NCBI GenBank assembly: GCA_025267735.1
Contig: CM046295.1
Location: forward strand, 18,322,938 to 18,386,937
Direction of reading: 5' to 3'
Origin: Mactra quadrangularis
Lineage: Eukaryota; Mollusca; Bivalvia; Venerida; Mactridae
DNA: 64,000 nucleotides
Of this stretch, positions 12,336-24,644 are shown piece by piece. Below the pieces are notes generated by a model, which was not told the origin of the DNA, did not search any database, and was given only the letters and a program-made list of their open reading frames with translations. The position numbers were made by a program, and so were the translations under genes. Within the stretch, counting starts at the first letter, position 1. The number at the start of each line of letters is the position of its first letter.

Positions 12336-14414
12336 ATGGCGATTGGTAATTCAATTTGTATTTGTTTCATAAATATGTTCATGATAACATATGTGTATGG
12401 AAATGTGTGCCGTTTTGATGGCGTTGTAGCTGAATGCATAAATACAAATTTAACAGAAATACCAAATATTCCAGGTTTCATTGAACAACTGATATTCGAA
12501 GGTAACAACCTTGGTTCAGTAACGTTTGAAACGTTCAAAAATGTCGAAAATCCACATAAGATCTGGCGCCTCGTTATTGCAGCTAACAAGATTGTTAATA
12601 TTACAGAAGATGCATTTAAGAAATTTACTAAGTTATTTTTTCTGGACCTAAGCTCTAATCAAATTAACGTCAAAGATTTGAATATGCTGTTATGGAATAT
12701 TTCTGTGACACATCCGATCTACAAATTATACATGCAGAGAATGGGTCCAAAGTCTATCAACCAAGAAACATTTTCTCGGCTCAAGAAAACACCAGCCATC
12801 AACTTACACCTGGGACACAATAAGCTGAAAGAATTCACGACATCGACTCTTTCGCGGTTGAAAGGGTTGGAATTGCTAGATCTGGAACACAACATGATAA
12901 CGAAATTTGAACTGACAATCATGGATACGTTGCATGAATTGCGGCTTAATTACAACAAATTAACAAGTTTTCCTGCATTTTGCATTGGGAATACAACAGA
13001 ATCCTTCATCAAGAGTATAAAAGTGGTATATCTTAATTACAATTACATTTCTAGCCTAAGTAACGACACTTTTCGATGTGTGCCAACGATAATTAGTATT
13101 GAAATTATAGGAAACAACATTGGAATCTATCCGTCATACTTTTTAGCAAGTCTGAACAATCTAACATACTTTGACAGCACTCAGAATCGTGGGAAAGGAG
13201 GAACGAAGATATACCCCTATGCGTTCGCCTCGTCGACTTTGAAGATCCTATTGATTGGTTTCCAAAGTGATGCATTGGACGTTTTTCAATCAATTCCAGA
13301 GACATTTAAAAAATTACCCAATTTGCAGATATTTGAACTAAGTTATGCTAATATGGCGCGAATGACAGACAAAAATATGTCGGACCTTTTAGCACCATTA
13401 TCAAAGCTAAATACTTTAAATTGTTACAAGTGCTTGTTGGGATGTGACATGGCATCAGTGCTTGGACACAAAACACACCTAACCAAAGTTAACTTGAAAA
13501 TGAACAATTTTCAAGCTATAAGCCCTGGTTTGTTTACATATAGTTCAAAGATAACAGCTTGGAAATTTGGATTTAACAAAATCAGTAATGTATATGCAGA
13601 CAGTTTGCCGATAGCATTTTTAAATAATTTATCATGGTTCGATCTTTCCAACAATCCTTTCATTTGCGATTGTAAGCTTGCATGGTTCATAGATTGGCTA
13701 AAGGCAGCAAACAAGTCAAAGCTGGCATATTACCCAAATGGCTACACTTGTGCCTCGCCCCCAAAGTGGTCCAAAAGACGTCTTGAAGAGGTGCACTTCT
13801 CATATTTGGAATGTCATCCCTTTACAACTCCAGAATGGTTCGGTGTGATTGGTGGTCCTATTATAATTGTGGTGATCTTTTTATCTTTGATCCTTTATAG
13901 AAAAAGATGGAGTATAAAACACTATGTATACATGTTGCGGAAAAAGCGGGAATATACGCGAATGCGAGGCGAGGACTTTGTGTATGACGCGTTTGTTGCG
14001 TACAACGAATCGATTGGACCATGGGTGAAGAATTTCTTAATTCCAGTTTTGGAAGGGGAACATGGATTAAAACTGTGCGTCCATCAAAGAGATTTTACAC
14101 CCGGTGTTTTCGTAAATGAAAACATTGTGGAACGCATGAGAGAAAGTAAGAAAATTATCTTAGTCTTGTCTAACACCTTTGCAACCAGCGAATGGTGTAT
14201 GTTTGAATTAAAAGTCGCTCATTCTATGCATATTGAAGACAACGTTGAAGTCATTGTAATTTTGAAAGAGGAGATACAAGCTAAGAATATGAACAATTCT
14301 ATGAAAGTTCTTCTTGAGAATACAACTTATCTAGAATGGACTGATGACAATATTGGACATGAGCTTTTTATTACAAAACTGAAAGACGCCATTGGTGTTG
14401 CTGTCAATGGCTAA
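12336..14414 (+). CDS. TLR3: Toll-like receptor (LRR-TM-TIR), intact
   Basis: Intact 692-residue single-exon TLR. Residues ~1-22 form a hydrophobic signal peptide ending YVYG. C25 and C34 form the N-terminal LRR cap, ~15 leucine-rich repeats follow, and the C-terminal cap has four cysteines (NPFICDCKLAW, YTCASPP, YLECHP). The membrane helix (~501-525) is followed by a basic stop-transfer YRKRW. The TIR domain (~549-690) has box 1 YDAFVAY and a classical BB loop RDFTPG with its Pro. Box 3 lacks the usual FW pair (LFITKL). Known role of the family: pattern recognition by the ectodomain, TIR-TIR recruitment of adaptors such as MyD88, then NF-kB-type signalling; the ligand is unknown. One residue longer than its paralogues (GKGGTK, ~residue 289). 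Several N-glycosylation sequons. Both flanks match TLR5. The ATG was chosen because all seven copies start at this position with ATCATGG. Confidence 0.93.
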   Translation: MAIGNSICICFINMFMITYVYGNVCRFDGVVAECINTNLTEIPNIPGFIEQLIFEGNNLGSVTFETFKNVENPHKIWRLVIAANKIVNITEDAFKKFTKLFFLDLSSNQINVKDLNMLLWNISVTHPIYKLYMQRMGPKSINQETFSRLKKTPAINLHLGHNKLKEFTTSTLSRLKGLELLDLEHNMITKFELTIMDTLHELRLNYNKLTSFPAFCIGNTTESFIKSIKVVYLNYNYISSLSNDTFRCVPTIISIEIIGNNIGIYPSYFLASLNNLTYFDSTQNRGKGGTKIYPYAFASSTLKILLIGFQSDALDVFQSIPETFKKLPNLQIFELSYANMARMTDKNMSDLLAPLSKLNTLNCYKCLLGCDMASVLGHKTHLTKVNLKMNNFQAISPGLFTYSSKITAWKFGFNKISNVYADSLPIAFLNNLSWFDLSNNPFICDCKLAWFIDWLKAANKSKLAYYPNGYTCASPPKWSKRRLEEVHFSYLECHPFTTPEWFGVIGGPIIIVVIFLSLILYRKRWSIKHYVYMLRKKREYTRMRGEDFVYDAFVAYNESIGPWVKNFLIPVLEGEHGLKLCVHQRDFTPGVFVNENIVERMRESKKIILVLSNTFATSEWCMFELKVAHSMHIEDNVEVIVILKEEIQAKNMNNSMKVLLENTTYLEWTDDNIGHELFITKLKDAIGVAVNG

Positions 14415-14420
14415 CGTTGT

Positions 14421-14426
14421 AATAAA
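14421..14426 (+). terminator. poly(A) signal of TLR3
   Basis: AATAAA starting 7 bases after the TAA stop. The same arrangement follows TLR4, 5, 6 and 7, implying a very short 3' UTR. Confidence 0.55.
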
Positions 14427-15280
14427 AAATAATGTCATCTTTATAATTGCAATTGACTGAGAAAAAAGATATGATTAACGTTTGGTATAATAGGCTTCCA
14501 TTTTGTTAACATATCTTAAACATGAATTCTATATACAGGGTTTAATTGGCGTACCTGAATAAACCTGAGAGTATAACTCTAAAAAAACAGGGAGGAATTA
14601 ATAAATTAGTAATGTTTTATTATAATTGTGTATAAAAATAAGTGAGTAATGTTAACTGAGCAGCTTTACATTCTAAACATTTGATTTTGTTATCTAAAGA
14701 ATAAAAACTTTAAACTATCGTAATGTCCCGGGGTATCTGTTTCGATTTAACGTATTTTTGTATTATTGTCTGTACGTTTATGTCTTATGTACTATTTTCG
14801 TTCCATATTTTATTGCGTGCAGACTGTTAACAGCCAGGTTCGGTAGCCCAGTCAAATATCGGGGGTAGGGATTCGAGTTCAACCTGGGTCTATACCCGGG
14901 TATATGCAACAATGTACCATCAGTGGAATAGGGCTATTTTGTCCAAAAGGATGCCGTCAATGGTTAAGACCTATCTGTTCATATTATGACTGCGCACCTG
15001 ATTCTGCTCACGATCGTCTCGCAAATTTTGACAATGTTATTTATTTGTCAAGAAAGGCTTTATTATCGATATTTTAAAAAATTATGTCGTATACTAGTAT
15101 AGATCAGACGAAATATCGCCGATACATCGATATCGTTGGAATCGATGACAGCTCTACATGTAGCTCTAATGATTCATTTATATTTTATTCTGTGTTTAAT
15201 CACTTTTTAACACAATTCAGGTTATATTACCGCATGCAGCACAAGCTATAGGACACAAGATTTGAAATCCAGACGCCTTA

Positions 15281-15531
15281 CACTGCTAATTTTCTTGCGC
15301 AAGAAAATTTACCTGCGATTGCATTACTCCACCCAAATGTAAATGGGTACCTACAAGGGTGGTTTAATTCCGTTGCGCCAATGTGTCAGCAACACTTAGC
15401 GGAGTAAAAGACTCCCCTGGGAGATCGATATATAGATACCAGTAACCTGATGGCCAGCGGTAAAAGCTGTAAAGTCGACGAATGTACATAAGCATGAATC
15501 TAAGACTATAATTTGCATTAACTTACACCGG
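15281..15531 (+). mobile_element. SINE family B body
   Basis: Matches the body of the full SINE at 46869-47178: ACACTGCTAATTTT, AAATTTACCTGCGATTGCAT, TGTAAATGGGTACCTAC, GGAGTAAAAGACTCCCC, ATACCAGTAACCTGATGGCC. The tRNA-like head is missing or decayed. The same insertion is present at 27885-28131 behind TLR5. Confidence 0.7.
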
Positions 15532-15535
15532 GATC

Positions 15536-15790
15536 TTAAAGTTTCATTACACATGTATTTTTTCCATATTTTCCCATAAAACTTGAACTTTTGTACATCA
15601 TTTAAAATTATAAATTAAAGTCAATTGCATTAAACCTACATTTTGACAAAAGGGAGGATGAAAAAACATAATTGAGTGTTCATATTCAAATGTTCATTAG
15701 CTGTAAAACTAACAACGTGTGAAGTATATCTAAACATAATGTAAAATATAAAACAGGAGCATGTGTAAAGAAGCTTTTGGACCCCAGTGC
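15536..15790 (-). mobile_element. MITE family I
   Basis: Terminal inverted repeats: CACCGGGATCTTAAAGTTTC at the left end and AAAGAAGCTTTTGGACCCCA with GTG at the right end. Interior AT-rich without coding capacity. Near-identical copy at 28139-28396 in the paralogous position behind TLR5, and a reversed copy at 23936-24199. Confidence 0.75.
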
Positions 15791-16474
15791 ACTTATTTAC
15801 TAACTGCGCTACCGACCTGGGTTAAATTTCAGTATGTATTGATCAATGTCATTTGGAACACCTCGACCAATAATTGATTGATATTTAGTATTGTAAGTAC
15901 TTTGATTTTATCCATGACACACATTTACACATGTATATAGCTATTTTATGAATTACTGCGTTCTAGACGACAGTAAATTTATATATTGCGAGGATGATAT
16001 TGTTTTCCTTGTGTCCATTGTTTTCTGATATTCAATGATACCAGTACTTTGATTTCAGTTGTACCTAATGTTTAACATTTTTAAATGATGTACGTTCATA
16101 TTGTAAGTCCTGCAAATTGATATGTTTATTTTATAAGAGTAAACTAACTAAATTTTAAAATGCTTAAACTAATTCACCCCTAAATATTGGTGTGAAATGA
16201 AACATGCTATGTATGCATACGTAATGTTTACGTGAAAGACTTGTAAACGAGGAAATTAAAACATTGTTGAAGTGATGGTTATAAATGTATGTTATTATAA
16301 CATATATGAATATACATTGTAAGCTTGACATAAAGTATAAAGTGTTAGATTAATCTTCATTCAATAGTACACTTTCATTATAGTTTTCTTTTATAATTTT
16401 TGTTTGTAGCTGGTTTATGCATCTATATCAGTGTCTGCCCCATCAATGTTGGGGACAGCAATTGATATAAGATA

Positions 16475-16827
16475 CAGTACCCACCGAAAGTTTGGAGGCA
16501 AATGAAATGAACTAAAATTCTTGAATTTTGATGATTATTTTTGTAAAGTCATTATTTTCATTTACTGAAATATTGATTGTGATAAAATAAAAACAAATTC
16601 CATAAGTGCAAAATATTTGTAAGATATTGTATTTGACATCATAAAACCTCCAAAACTATGCTTATTGTAGTTATTTTCCATAACGTAGCTGTTTTTGTTG
16701 TCTTAGTCATAATCCTATTGTTAACCAAAAATTATGTAAAGCTACGTAGCATTTCAAAATAAACAGTTATTAAACTAAGCAGTAGGCCTACACAGTAAAT
16801 ATGTCTCCAAACTTTTGATGGGCACTG
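16475..16827 (+). mobile_element. MITE family G (Tc1/mariner-like, TA flanks)
   Basis: 353 bp bounded by CAGTACCCACCGAAAGTTTG and its near-complement CAAACTTTTGATGGGCACTG, with TA directly outside each end. No transposase. The same insertion sits before TLR7 (39641-40007), and a third, older copy is at 48525. Terminal repeat and TA target duplication point to the Tc1/mariner superfamily. Confidence 0.8.
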
Positions 16828-17094
16828 TATTTATTTTTTATGTCATCCCCGGTATTGATGTGCATGACATATAGCATTTATATACTGTGATTGTCACCAT
16901 GTGTATGCCATGTGTCATGCCATTGTTACAGAAATAAAAACATTCTTATGAAAAAAACTGCCTAGTGAACTCAAACTTTAGCATTTATGCATATTAGATA
17001 TTAGCAAAATGACATATATTTTTTCAATTAGAGACGGTTTCTTTATTTTGATTTTTACATATTTACATATTGTTTAAACTATCAAATTGGCGTA

Positions 17095-17413
17095 TTCTTA
17101 CACGATAAGGATAAAATACTTAAAAGCGGAAGTTCACAAAACTAAAGTTGACTGGCTTTCGGATATTAAAGCTCTTCATAAAATCAGAAAAAATACAATC
17201 ATTTTCAGCCATCGTGATATAAGTTCCGTATTAAATTTTTGGGGATATACCACGTCATTTCTAGATAACATGAAGTAAATTTTTACATATTTAAGAGGAT
17301 TACACAATATGTAGACACAATTAAATTAAAGTTTACGTAGATAAAAATCGGCAAATGTTTTCTTTACTTTAAATTGGTCTCATGAGGATTATTACAGCTT
17401 TTGGACGTAAATT
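17095..17413 (+). promoter_or_regulatory. conserved 5' flank of TLR4 pseudogene
   Basis: Aligns with 40270-40586 before TLR7 almost throughout: GCGGAAGTTC at 17126-17135, GATATAAG at 17216-17223 (~195 before the ATG), GGGGATATACC, AAGTTTACGTAGATAAAAAT. The short ORF overlapping it is not protein-like. Confidence 0.6.
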
Positions 17414-19482
17414 ATGGCGATTGGTAATTCAATAATTAAATTTATCATATACTTTTTCATGTTAACATGTGTACATGGAAATGGGTGCCCTTTTGATGGC
17501 GTTGTAGCTGAATGTATAAATACAAGTTTAACATAAATACCGACTATTCCAGGAAACATTGAGCAACTGATATTCACAGGAAATAACTTTGGCTCAGTAT
17601 CGTTTGAAACGTTCAAAAATGTCGAAAATCCACGAAAGATTTGGCGCCTCTTTCTTTCAGCTAACATTATCGTAAATATTACAAAAGATGCATTTAAGAA
17701 ATTTACCAAGTTATCGTTCCTGGATCTGAGCTCTAATCAAGTTAATGTCAACGATTTAAAGGAGTTGCTATTGAACATTTCTGAGACACATCCTCTGAAA
17801 ATTTTAGTGTTGCAAAGAATGGGTCCCAAGTCCATCAACCAAGAGACCTTCTCTCGGCTCAGGAAAACCCCAGCCTATAAGTTAGTCCTTGAACGGAATA
17901 AGCTGGAAGAATTCAGTACAGCCACTCTTTCTCATTTGGCAGGTTTGAAATTGCTTAATCTGGAAAAAATAGGCTGGCGAAATTTGAACTTACAATCATG
18001 GATAAGTTACAATCATTGCAAGTAAGCCACAACCATTTAACAAGTGTTCCTGTATTTTGCATTGGGAATACGACAGAATCCTTCATCAAGAACATTAAAT
18101 GGATATATCTAAAAAACAATTACATTTCTAGCCTTAGTAACGACACGTTCCGATGTTTAACAACAGTAAGAACTATTCAAATGGAAAACAACCCTATTGG
18201 AAATGTTCCGCCATTCTTTTAAGCAAGTCTAAGACATCTAACAGTATTTGACAGTTTAATGAATCATGGTACCCGAACGAAGATATACCCATATGCGTTC
18301 GCCTCATCGACTTTGAACTATATAAAAATTAGCGTCAATGGTATTCAATGGACGTTTTTTTAATAAATTACAGAGACATTTATGGAATTACCAAATAAGT
18401 TCAAGATAAAATTTGCAAATATGGTGCATATGTCCGACAAAAATGTGTCGGACCTTTTCGCACCGCTATCAACAGTTAATGACGTTAATTGCTATCAATG
18501 CTCTTTGGAATGTGATCTTAAATCAGTAATTGGAAACAAACCAAATTTAACCAAAATTAACCTAGGGAAAAATTATTTTCGAGCTATTAGCCCTGGTTTG
18601 TTTACAGCAAAGTCTAACATTACGGTTCTAAAGCTATCTCTAAATAAAATCAGTAATGTACATGAAGACAGTTTGCCGATAGCATTTTTAAATAATTTAT
18701 CAAGTTTTGATATATCCAAAAATCCTTTCATTTGCGATTGTAAGCTTGCATGGTTTATAGATTGGCTGAAGGCAGCTAACAAGTCATGGTTGCTATATTA
18801 CCCGAAAAGATACACTTGTGCTTCTCCACCAAAGTGAGCAAATAGACGTCTTGATGAAGTGCATTTCTCATATTTGGAATGTCATCCCTTTACAACCCCA
18901 GAATGGTTCGGTGTGATTGGTGATCCTATTATTCTAGTTTTGATCATTTTATCTTTGATCCTCTACAGAAAAAGATGGAGTATCAAACACTATATATACA
19001 TGTTGCGGAAAAGACAGGAATATGCACCATTACACGGCCATCACTTTGTGTATGACGCATTCGAGGCTTACAACGAATCGATTGGGTCATGGATGAATAA
19101 TTTCTTAGTTCCACTTTTAGAAGGTGAATATGGATTAAAACTGTGCGTCCATCAAAGAGATTTTCCTGTCGGTGTTTTTGTAAATGAAAACATTGTGGAA
19201 CGCATGCGGGAAAGTAAGAAAATAATTTTAGTTTTGTCTAACACCTTTGCAACTAGCGAATGGTGTATGTTTGAATTAAAAGTTGCCCAATCTATGCATA
19301 TTGAAGACAACGTTGAAGTCATTGTAATTTTGAAAGAAGAAATACAAGCAAAGAATATGAACAATTCTATGAATTTTCTGCTTGAGATTACAACCTATCT
19401 CGAATGGACTGATGAAAACGTTGGACATGAACTTTTCATTACAAAACTGAAAGACGCTATGGGTGTTGCTGTCAATGGCTAA
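17414..19482 (+). pseudogene. TLR4: multiply disabled, mosaic Toll-like receptor pseudogene
   Basis: Single-exon TLR remnant from ATG 17414 to TAA 19480-19482. Lesions seen by comparison with TLR6/TLR7: TAA at 17534-17536 (codon 41, Glu in paralogues); a one-base deletion in the A-run near 17968; TAA at 18220-18222 (TTA to TAA); compensating -1/+1 shifts around 18330-18365 with local stops; a six-base deletion near 18395; TGA at 18835-18837 (TGG to TGA). Total 2069 bases, 7 fewer than intact, consistent with these changes. The ectodomain is TLR7-like (ISETHPLKILVLQRMGPK; KIKFANMVHMSDK), whereas the membrane and TIR part is TLR2-like (QEYAPLHG, NFLVPLLEGEYG). Box 1 reads YDAFEAY, with a charged residue replacing Val, and the BB loop is RDFPVG. 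The TIR reading frame remains open (18859-19482) although it can no longer be reached. Confidence 0.92.
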
Positions 19483-19493
19483 CGTTGTTGTGC

Positions 19494-19499
19494 AATAAA
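19494..19499 (+). terminator. poly(A) signal of TLR4 pseudogene
   Basis: AATAAA 12 bases after the stop codon, in the context TGCAATAAAATAC shared with TLR6 and TLR7. Confidence 0.5.
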
Positions 19500-20060
19500 A
19501 TACTTCACCTTCATAATTGTAAATGACTGAGAATACAAATTATAATATGATTTACGTTTGAAAATTAGGCTTTCATTATGTTTACATATGTTTGAACATA
19601 ATATATTCATATTCAAGTTTTAAGTAGCGTACCTGAAAAAAAAACGGATATGATTCTAAAAACAGTTAGAAATGGATAGAAATTATTACTTACATTCGTG
19701 TATTGAAACAATTGTGACATGTAGTTTTAGCTACACTTACTTAACAATTAATTTTATTTTCCTATGTGTAAAAAACTTAAAACTGTAACGTAAAATTCAG
19801 GTGTGTCTGTTTCCATTTTGCGTAATTTTTGTATATTTGTTTTAACATTCTGACTTATGTACTTTTTCGCTACATATTTAATGCGTGCAGACTAACAACC
19901 AGGGTCGATTTCGGGAATACGGGTTCGACTCCAACCCGGGAGTTTTACCTTAAATGAAGTATGTAATCATTTGTTGAACAATATTATTTTTAATTTATAT
20001 GATGTTTTATTTTGACGTTTTATTATTATGTTTATTTTTGTTGTAATTATTAATTCATAG

Positions 20061-20420
20061 TCTTGTAGAAGTCTGTACTCTATCTATTGTACAGATATTA
20101 TAATTTATATTATATTTGATTTATGTAGTTTATTTACATAGATTATTGTAAGACCTGTAAATCTTTTCTATGTATCAGTTTTGTTGATATATGTTTTAGA
20201 ACTCTTTGCTCCATTTATTGTACAACTATAATTGTATATATTGTATCTGTTTTATATAGTTCATGTTCATAGACTAGGCTTAAAGTACGTAATTACATAC
20301 AGCCTATTGTACGACTTGTACAGTTTTTCTGATGTATCTGTTTTCTTGATATGTATTTTAGAATTATTTACTATATCTATTGTACAAATACTATTTGTAA
20401 TATTGTATCTGTTTTATGTA
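20061..20420 (+). repeat. diverged tandem repeat, about 3 units
   Basis: Units beginning near 20065, 20195 and 20357 share a TAGAA-ctctatTTATTGTACA motif and a TGTATCTGTTTT motif, with periods of ~130 and ~160 bases. The paralogous position behind TLR2 (8345-8500) carries only one unit, so the expansion followed the duplication. Confidence 0.6.
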
Positions 20421-23400
20421 TAGTCCAACAAAGTTTACCTGAGCTTGACCTTTATGCAAGAATATATTAAACTCAGAATTTATATTCTTTTTTATGTCTT
20501 CGGCTGTAAATCGCGTTTTTATCGGAAGCTTTCGCATTTGAACAATTAGTTTTGTTTACATATGAATACATACATTGACACTGTGCCTCAATATTGCGGA
20601 CTTGAGTGTTTTTTTCATGAATGAAAGTTCCCAAAATTAAACGAACAATAACACGCCATTTTTACAAAATTGATTTATAGTCATATAGGCTGTTATATAC
20701 ACGTGTACAATCGGAAACTCACGGTTTAATGTAAGTGAAGTGTGCAATTATTGAAATAAGGTAGTTCAAGCTCTGTATAGTCACTACAGTTGATGTACAT
20801 AAACTAGGTTTGCAGAACATAAATACATACAGCCTATTTTACGAACTGTATGTATATATACGTTGATAAATTTGTTTTGTTGATATATGTTTATCTGCTT
20901 GTATATTCACGTTCAGGACTAACGTGTTACGATACAGCCTCTCGTATTCTAGGTCATGTGTGCTTTTGTACTTTGAACATTGGACTTTCCCACTTAAAAG
21001 GTGAACAACATTGTACGTACGGATTAAAACATACAGATTAGATATATTTAACATTTATTCTAAATACTTTATTTGCGCAGTTTAAATCGTATATAGTAGT
21101 GTGTTTATGAAATAAGTGTCAAATAACTTAACTATAAAATTGCAAAAATAATACATCCCTAAATATTGCTTGGTATTGAAATTGGCCATGTTTATATACG
21201 CAATGTTTACGTGGATGACCTGTAGTATATAGTGCGTACAAAAAACAAAACACTGTTTATAATAACAATATAATAAACTAATCCACTAAGAGGGACGCTC
21301 AGGATGACAATAACATAAACATGTGATATGTTTTACGATTGTCTTAGTTGTTAGTGTAATGGAAAAGATTTTTACTAACACAAGCACGATTTACCAACAA
21401 ATGGTGGTATACATCATGCTAATTTTGTTAAAATGAATTGCACACATTTTATTTTCATTACTGCCAACCCCAGAAATGGACTGTCTCATTTCTAATTTTT
21501 ACCAAAACACGTTTTGTTTTTTTGTACGCACTATAGGCTTTTTGATGAATTTTGCTATGTTGATATATGTTTACCTGCTTGTATATGCTCGTTCAAGTGT
21601 TACGGTACAATCTCTCTTGAAAAAACACCCACTGACTGGGACTGAAGAGTGTTGCTGTTCAGAGGTTTTATTAAGTAAAAGTTACACCCAAAGGAATTAC
21701 ATGCTGTTTCTATAGAGGGTCGCTCTGCACAGGGTCGCTCTGTAGAGGTTATACTGTAGTTTCGTTTTATATTTAACGGTTTGCAGTCTAATTACTAATA
21801 GTTTACTAGTGTTCGGATGAGTTTAACTACTGTAAAAAATTTTATTTTGCTTAATCTTTCAAAATAAAATAGATACTTTTTTGGATATTTAAACAGGAAT
21901 TTTCATATGTTTAGAACACATTTTTTTGCAGAATAAACCCTATATATCCTAGAACTTACAGGACATTTTGTCAGTGGTGAAACAAAGAAGAAACACCTCG
22001 ATCATTAATGGAATGAATTTTATCTGAAGGATTCGTAAGAAGTCCCCTGAGATTATTGCATATTTACTACATCCGCGAGGCGAAGCACAAGCTAAGCACG
22101 TAACTGTTCTGCAAAATAGTTCTTGTCGTAAACACACGAGGCTTTGTAAATACATTGTTCATGCTGTATATGTGACTTTACCTTGTTCAGTGGATATGAT
22201 CAAACTGCATGTCATATGTATGGACAAAATAGTTTAACATTAGTCATCTCCTTAACGATTGATAATTTTGTTTATTTCAACATCGGTTTGAGTATTTTGT
22301 TTGGGCATGTGACTCCAATGTAGTTAAAACATAGCGTTTACATAATTATGTCCGACGTTATTCCTAGTGAATGGCTGAGGAGCGCCGAATTGATCAATGC
22401 ATGAATTGAATGATTAATTTCCTTATTCTTTTGTTTGTATAAACGTTTAATAGACTTCTTGGAGACAGAAACATCTTCAAACAAAATATATAAATTAAGT
22501 CACCATCTTACTGGAAGTTTATGAATACTCAATGAATGCATTATGTATCTTACAATTAAATTGTTTTTTGACAAACAGTATTTAACTGGGGCTCAAATAA
22601 TTTCCGTTTGAAATTGTTATAAATTCGATTATTTTCGTTGATTGTAAAGAATGTCTTGGGTATTGGTTTTAAACAATAATACAGTTTCCAAAGTGGTGGG
22701 GGGGTATTTTGTTCTTAGTATAGATCTACGTAAAAATTCAAATATGAGCGCCAATTTTATACTTTTTGACGGTACAGTTTGAAATCTAGATCATGAGTTT
22801 TTGTACTTGCGTAATGGCTTAGGATAATAAATGTGCCAATAAGCCGCATGTTCATCATTTTACAGATTTATATATACTATATTGATATTTAACGTTTATC
22901 ATAAATAGTGCATGAACATGGTTAACTGTATAATATATGTTTAAAACTTAGTTTAAGCTAACAAAACTATAGAGTTTATGTAGTAAAAACTTGTAAAAGC
23001 AGTTTATTGTTTAATGTTTTAGTTTGCTTTTGGAGATCAGTACTTTTCTATTTTTGATGGAAAACAATAAAAACATATCAAACTTGATAATGATTTATTT
23101 AGATACATTGACCATAGCTTATAGATAATTGTTCCTGCAACTCAAAATATAAAATGTACAAATGAAATTTAGTTTCCATTGCATGAATAATGAATAAAAA
23201 AATAACAAGACATGTTAAATCTTCAAACTTGAACTTGGATCTTCAACCATTGCTCTTAAGATTACCATTTTAGTAATGGTCATTGATTTGGGATGAAAAA
23301 AACTGCTGTTAAACGTCACTGTAACTAATATAAATCACTTCTTAAGTGTTATTTGACGTATTAATTTCATACCTATGTCGGAATATTCATATTTTAGGTA

Positions 23401-23935
23401 TATACTTATATAATGAACTTGTATTATTCATAATCACCATTTATTGATGGAACAGCCACAAATTATTAGGGTATTCTAATTTTAGTTAGTTCCCTTTTAT
23501 AAAGAACAATCTTAATTTTGTAGTTAAATTTGGAGTAACTTCCCTTTAATAAATATAGAGGTTACTAATTGTCTGACCCTATTAATATGACTGAAGCTTG
23601 ATGTTAGCTTTAATTCAATATTGAGTACCATCTTATTTTGTATAATAATATTGTGTGTATATATAGTATTTTTGCGTTATTTTGTTAGTTTTAGTTCATT
23701 TTGACATTATTTTTAGTTATTTTTATCTCTAATTTATTCTTATTGTAATAAAAAGCATTCCATGTGGGGTGCATTTGATAACGTAAATTGGAGCAATTTG
23801 GTATTATTTACTAACTTTGGGAACTTGAAATTATTTCTGATTCTTACACTTTGTCACACCTTTTTAGTTACAAAATAAACTTCAGTCTTAGTTTTACTAG
23901 ATCTTTGTTCTAAATCCATTTTTATGCACTGGGGT

Positions 23936-24199
23936 CCAAAGGTTTCTTTACACAAGCTAATTTTTGATAATTTACAATATACTAAGTTGTTATATCTCAC
24001 ATGTTGTTTTTAGATTCACAGCTAATGTACATTTCAACATGAACACTCAATTATGTTCTTCTATCCTTCCTTTTAGTCAAAATGTAGTTTTAATGCAATT
24101 GACTTTAATTCATAATTATTAAATTCTATACTAAAGTTCAAGTTTTCGGTGGAAATATGAAAGAAATGCACGCGTAAAGAAACGTTTAGACCCCAATGT
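23936..24199 (+). mobile_element. MITE family I
   Basis: GCACTGGGGTCCAAAGGTTT at the left end pairs with AAACGTTTAGACCCCAATGT at the right end. AT-rich interior. It interrupts sequence that is continuous at ~10325-10345 behind TLR2, so it inserted after those flanks were duplicated. Confidence 0.78.
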
Positions 24200-24244
24200 A
24201 TACTTTTACATATTTCTGAATAGTCCCGTATTACTCAAAATGCG

Positions 24245-24335
24245 ATAGTGTCATCTTGGGATTCGAACCCGTTCTTCCTTCGGAACATGATATTCCAAAT
24301 CCCGGCGCGCTACCAACTGCGCTTTCGACAAGGGA
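24245..24335 (-). repeat. SINE family D head fragment
   Basis: GGGATTCGAACCCG followed by ATTCCAAATCCCGGCGCGC and CTACCAACTGCGCTTTCGAC: the tRNA-like head of SINE D in reverse, without the body. Confidence 0.6.
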
Positions 24336-24644
24336 TTTATTTTTATGTTAATTACAACCGATATCTATAAACTTCAATAATAAGAACATGATTTCTACAT
24401 GTCTAGTGCATCATTGTCTAACTACATAGCTATATCAGATTTCATCTGTGTGTCTTTTTGTGGTTTTGAAGACAGTCTCAGATAATGTATAGGATGACGT
24501 TATGACATTGTCGAACGGATGGTAATAAATACATTGTAAACTAACTCTGCAATATACGCTCCTCTCACGACACAGTGAATGAAGTACATTCCCACGCTGT
24601 CATAAAAGTTAAAACGTGTCGATTTATGCTATACATAGTACTTG

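Larger units (their letters stand above)
14415..17094. other. intergenic TLR3-TLR4
   Basis: No gene. 14415-15890 is closely paralogous to 27017-28487 behind TLR5, including a tRNA-like patch (14815-14900: GGTAGCCCAGTC, GGATTCGAGTTC), a SINE B body and a MITE. 15890-17094 instead matches the upstream flanks of TLR6 (30480-32650) and TLR7 (36880-40270). The boundary between two duplicated blocks therefore lies near 15890. Confidence 0.65.
19483..24644. other. intergenic TLR4-TLR5
   Basis: No gene. 19483-23910 is paralogous to 7758-10330 behind TLR2, expanded by local repeats. A tRNA-like patch (19900-19944) repeats that at 8189. 20425-20640 matches ~3470-3690 in reverse. Short ORFs near 20850 and 21476 lie in diverged repeat copies and look noncoding. 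23240-23600 includes AAAGGGAAGTTA-type short inverted motifs. Confidence 0.6.

Noticed and set aside
17230..17255. NF-kB-like site GGGGATATACC in the TLR upstream block
   Set aside because: It misses the decameric consensus by at least one base, and its paralogues (GGGATATACGG) fit worse.
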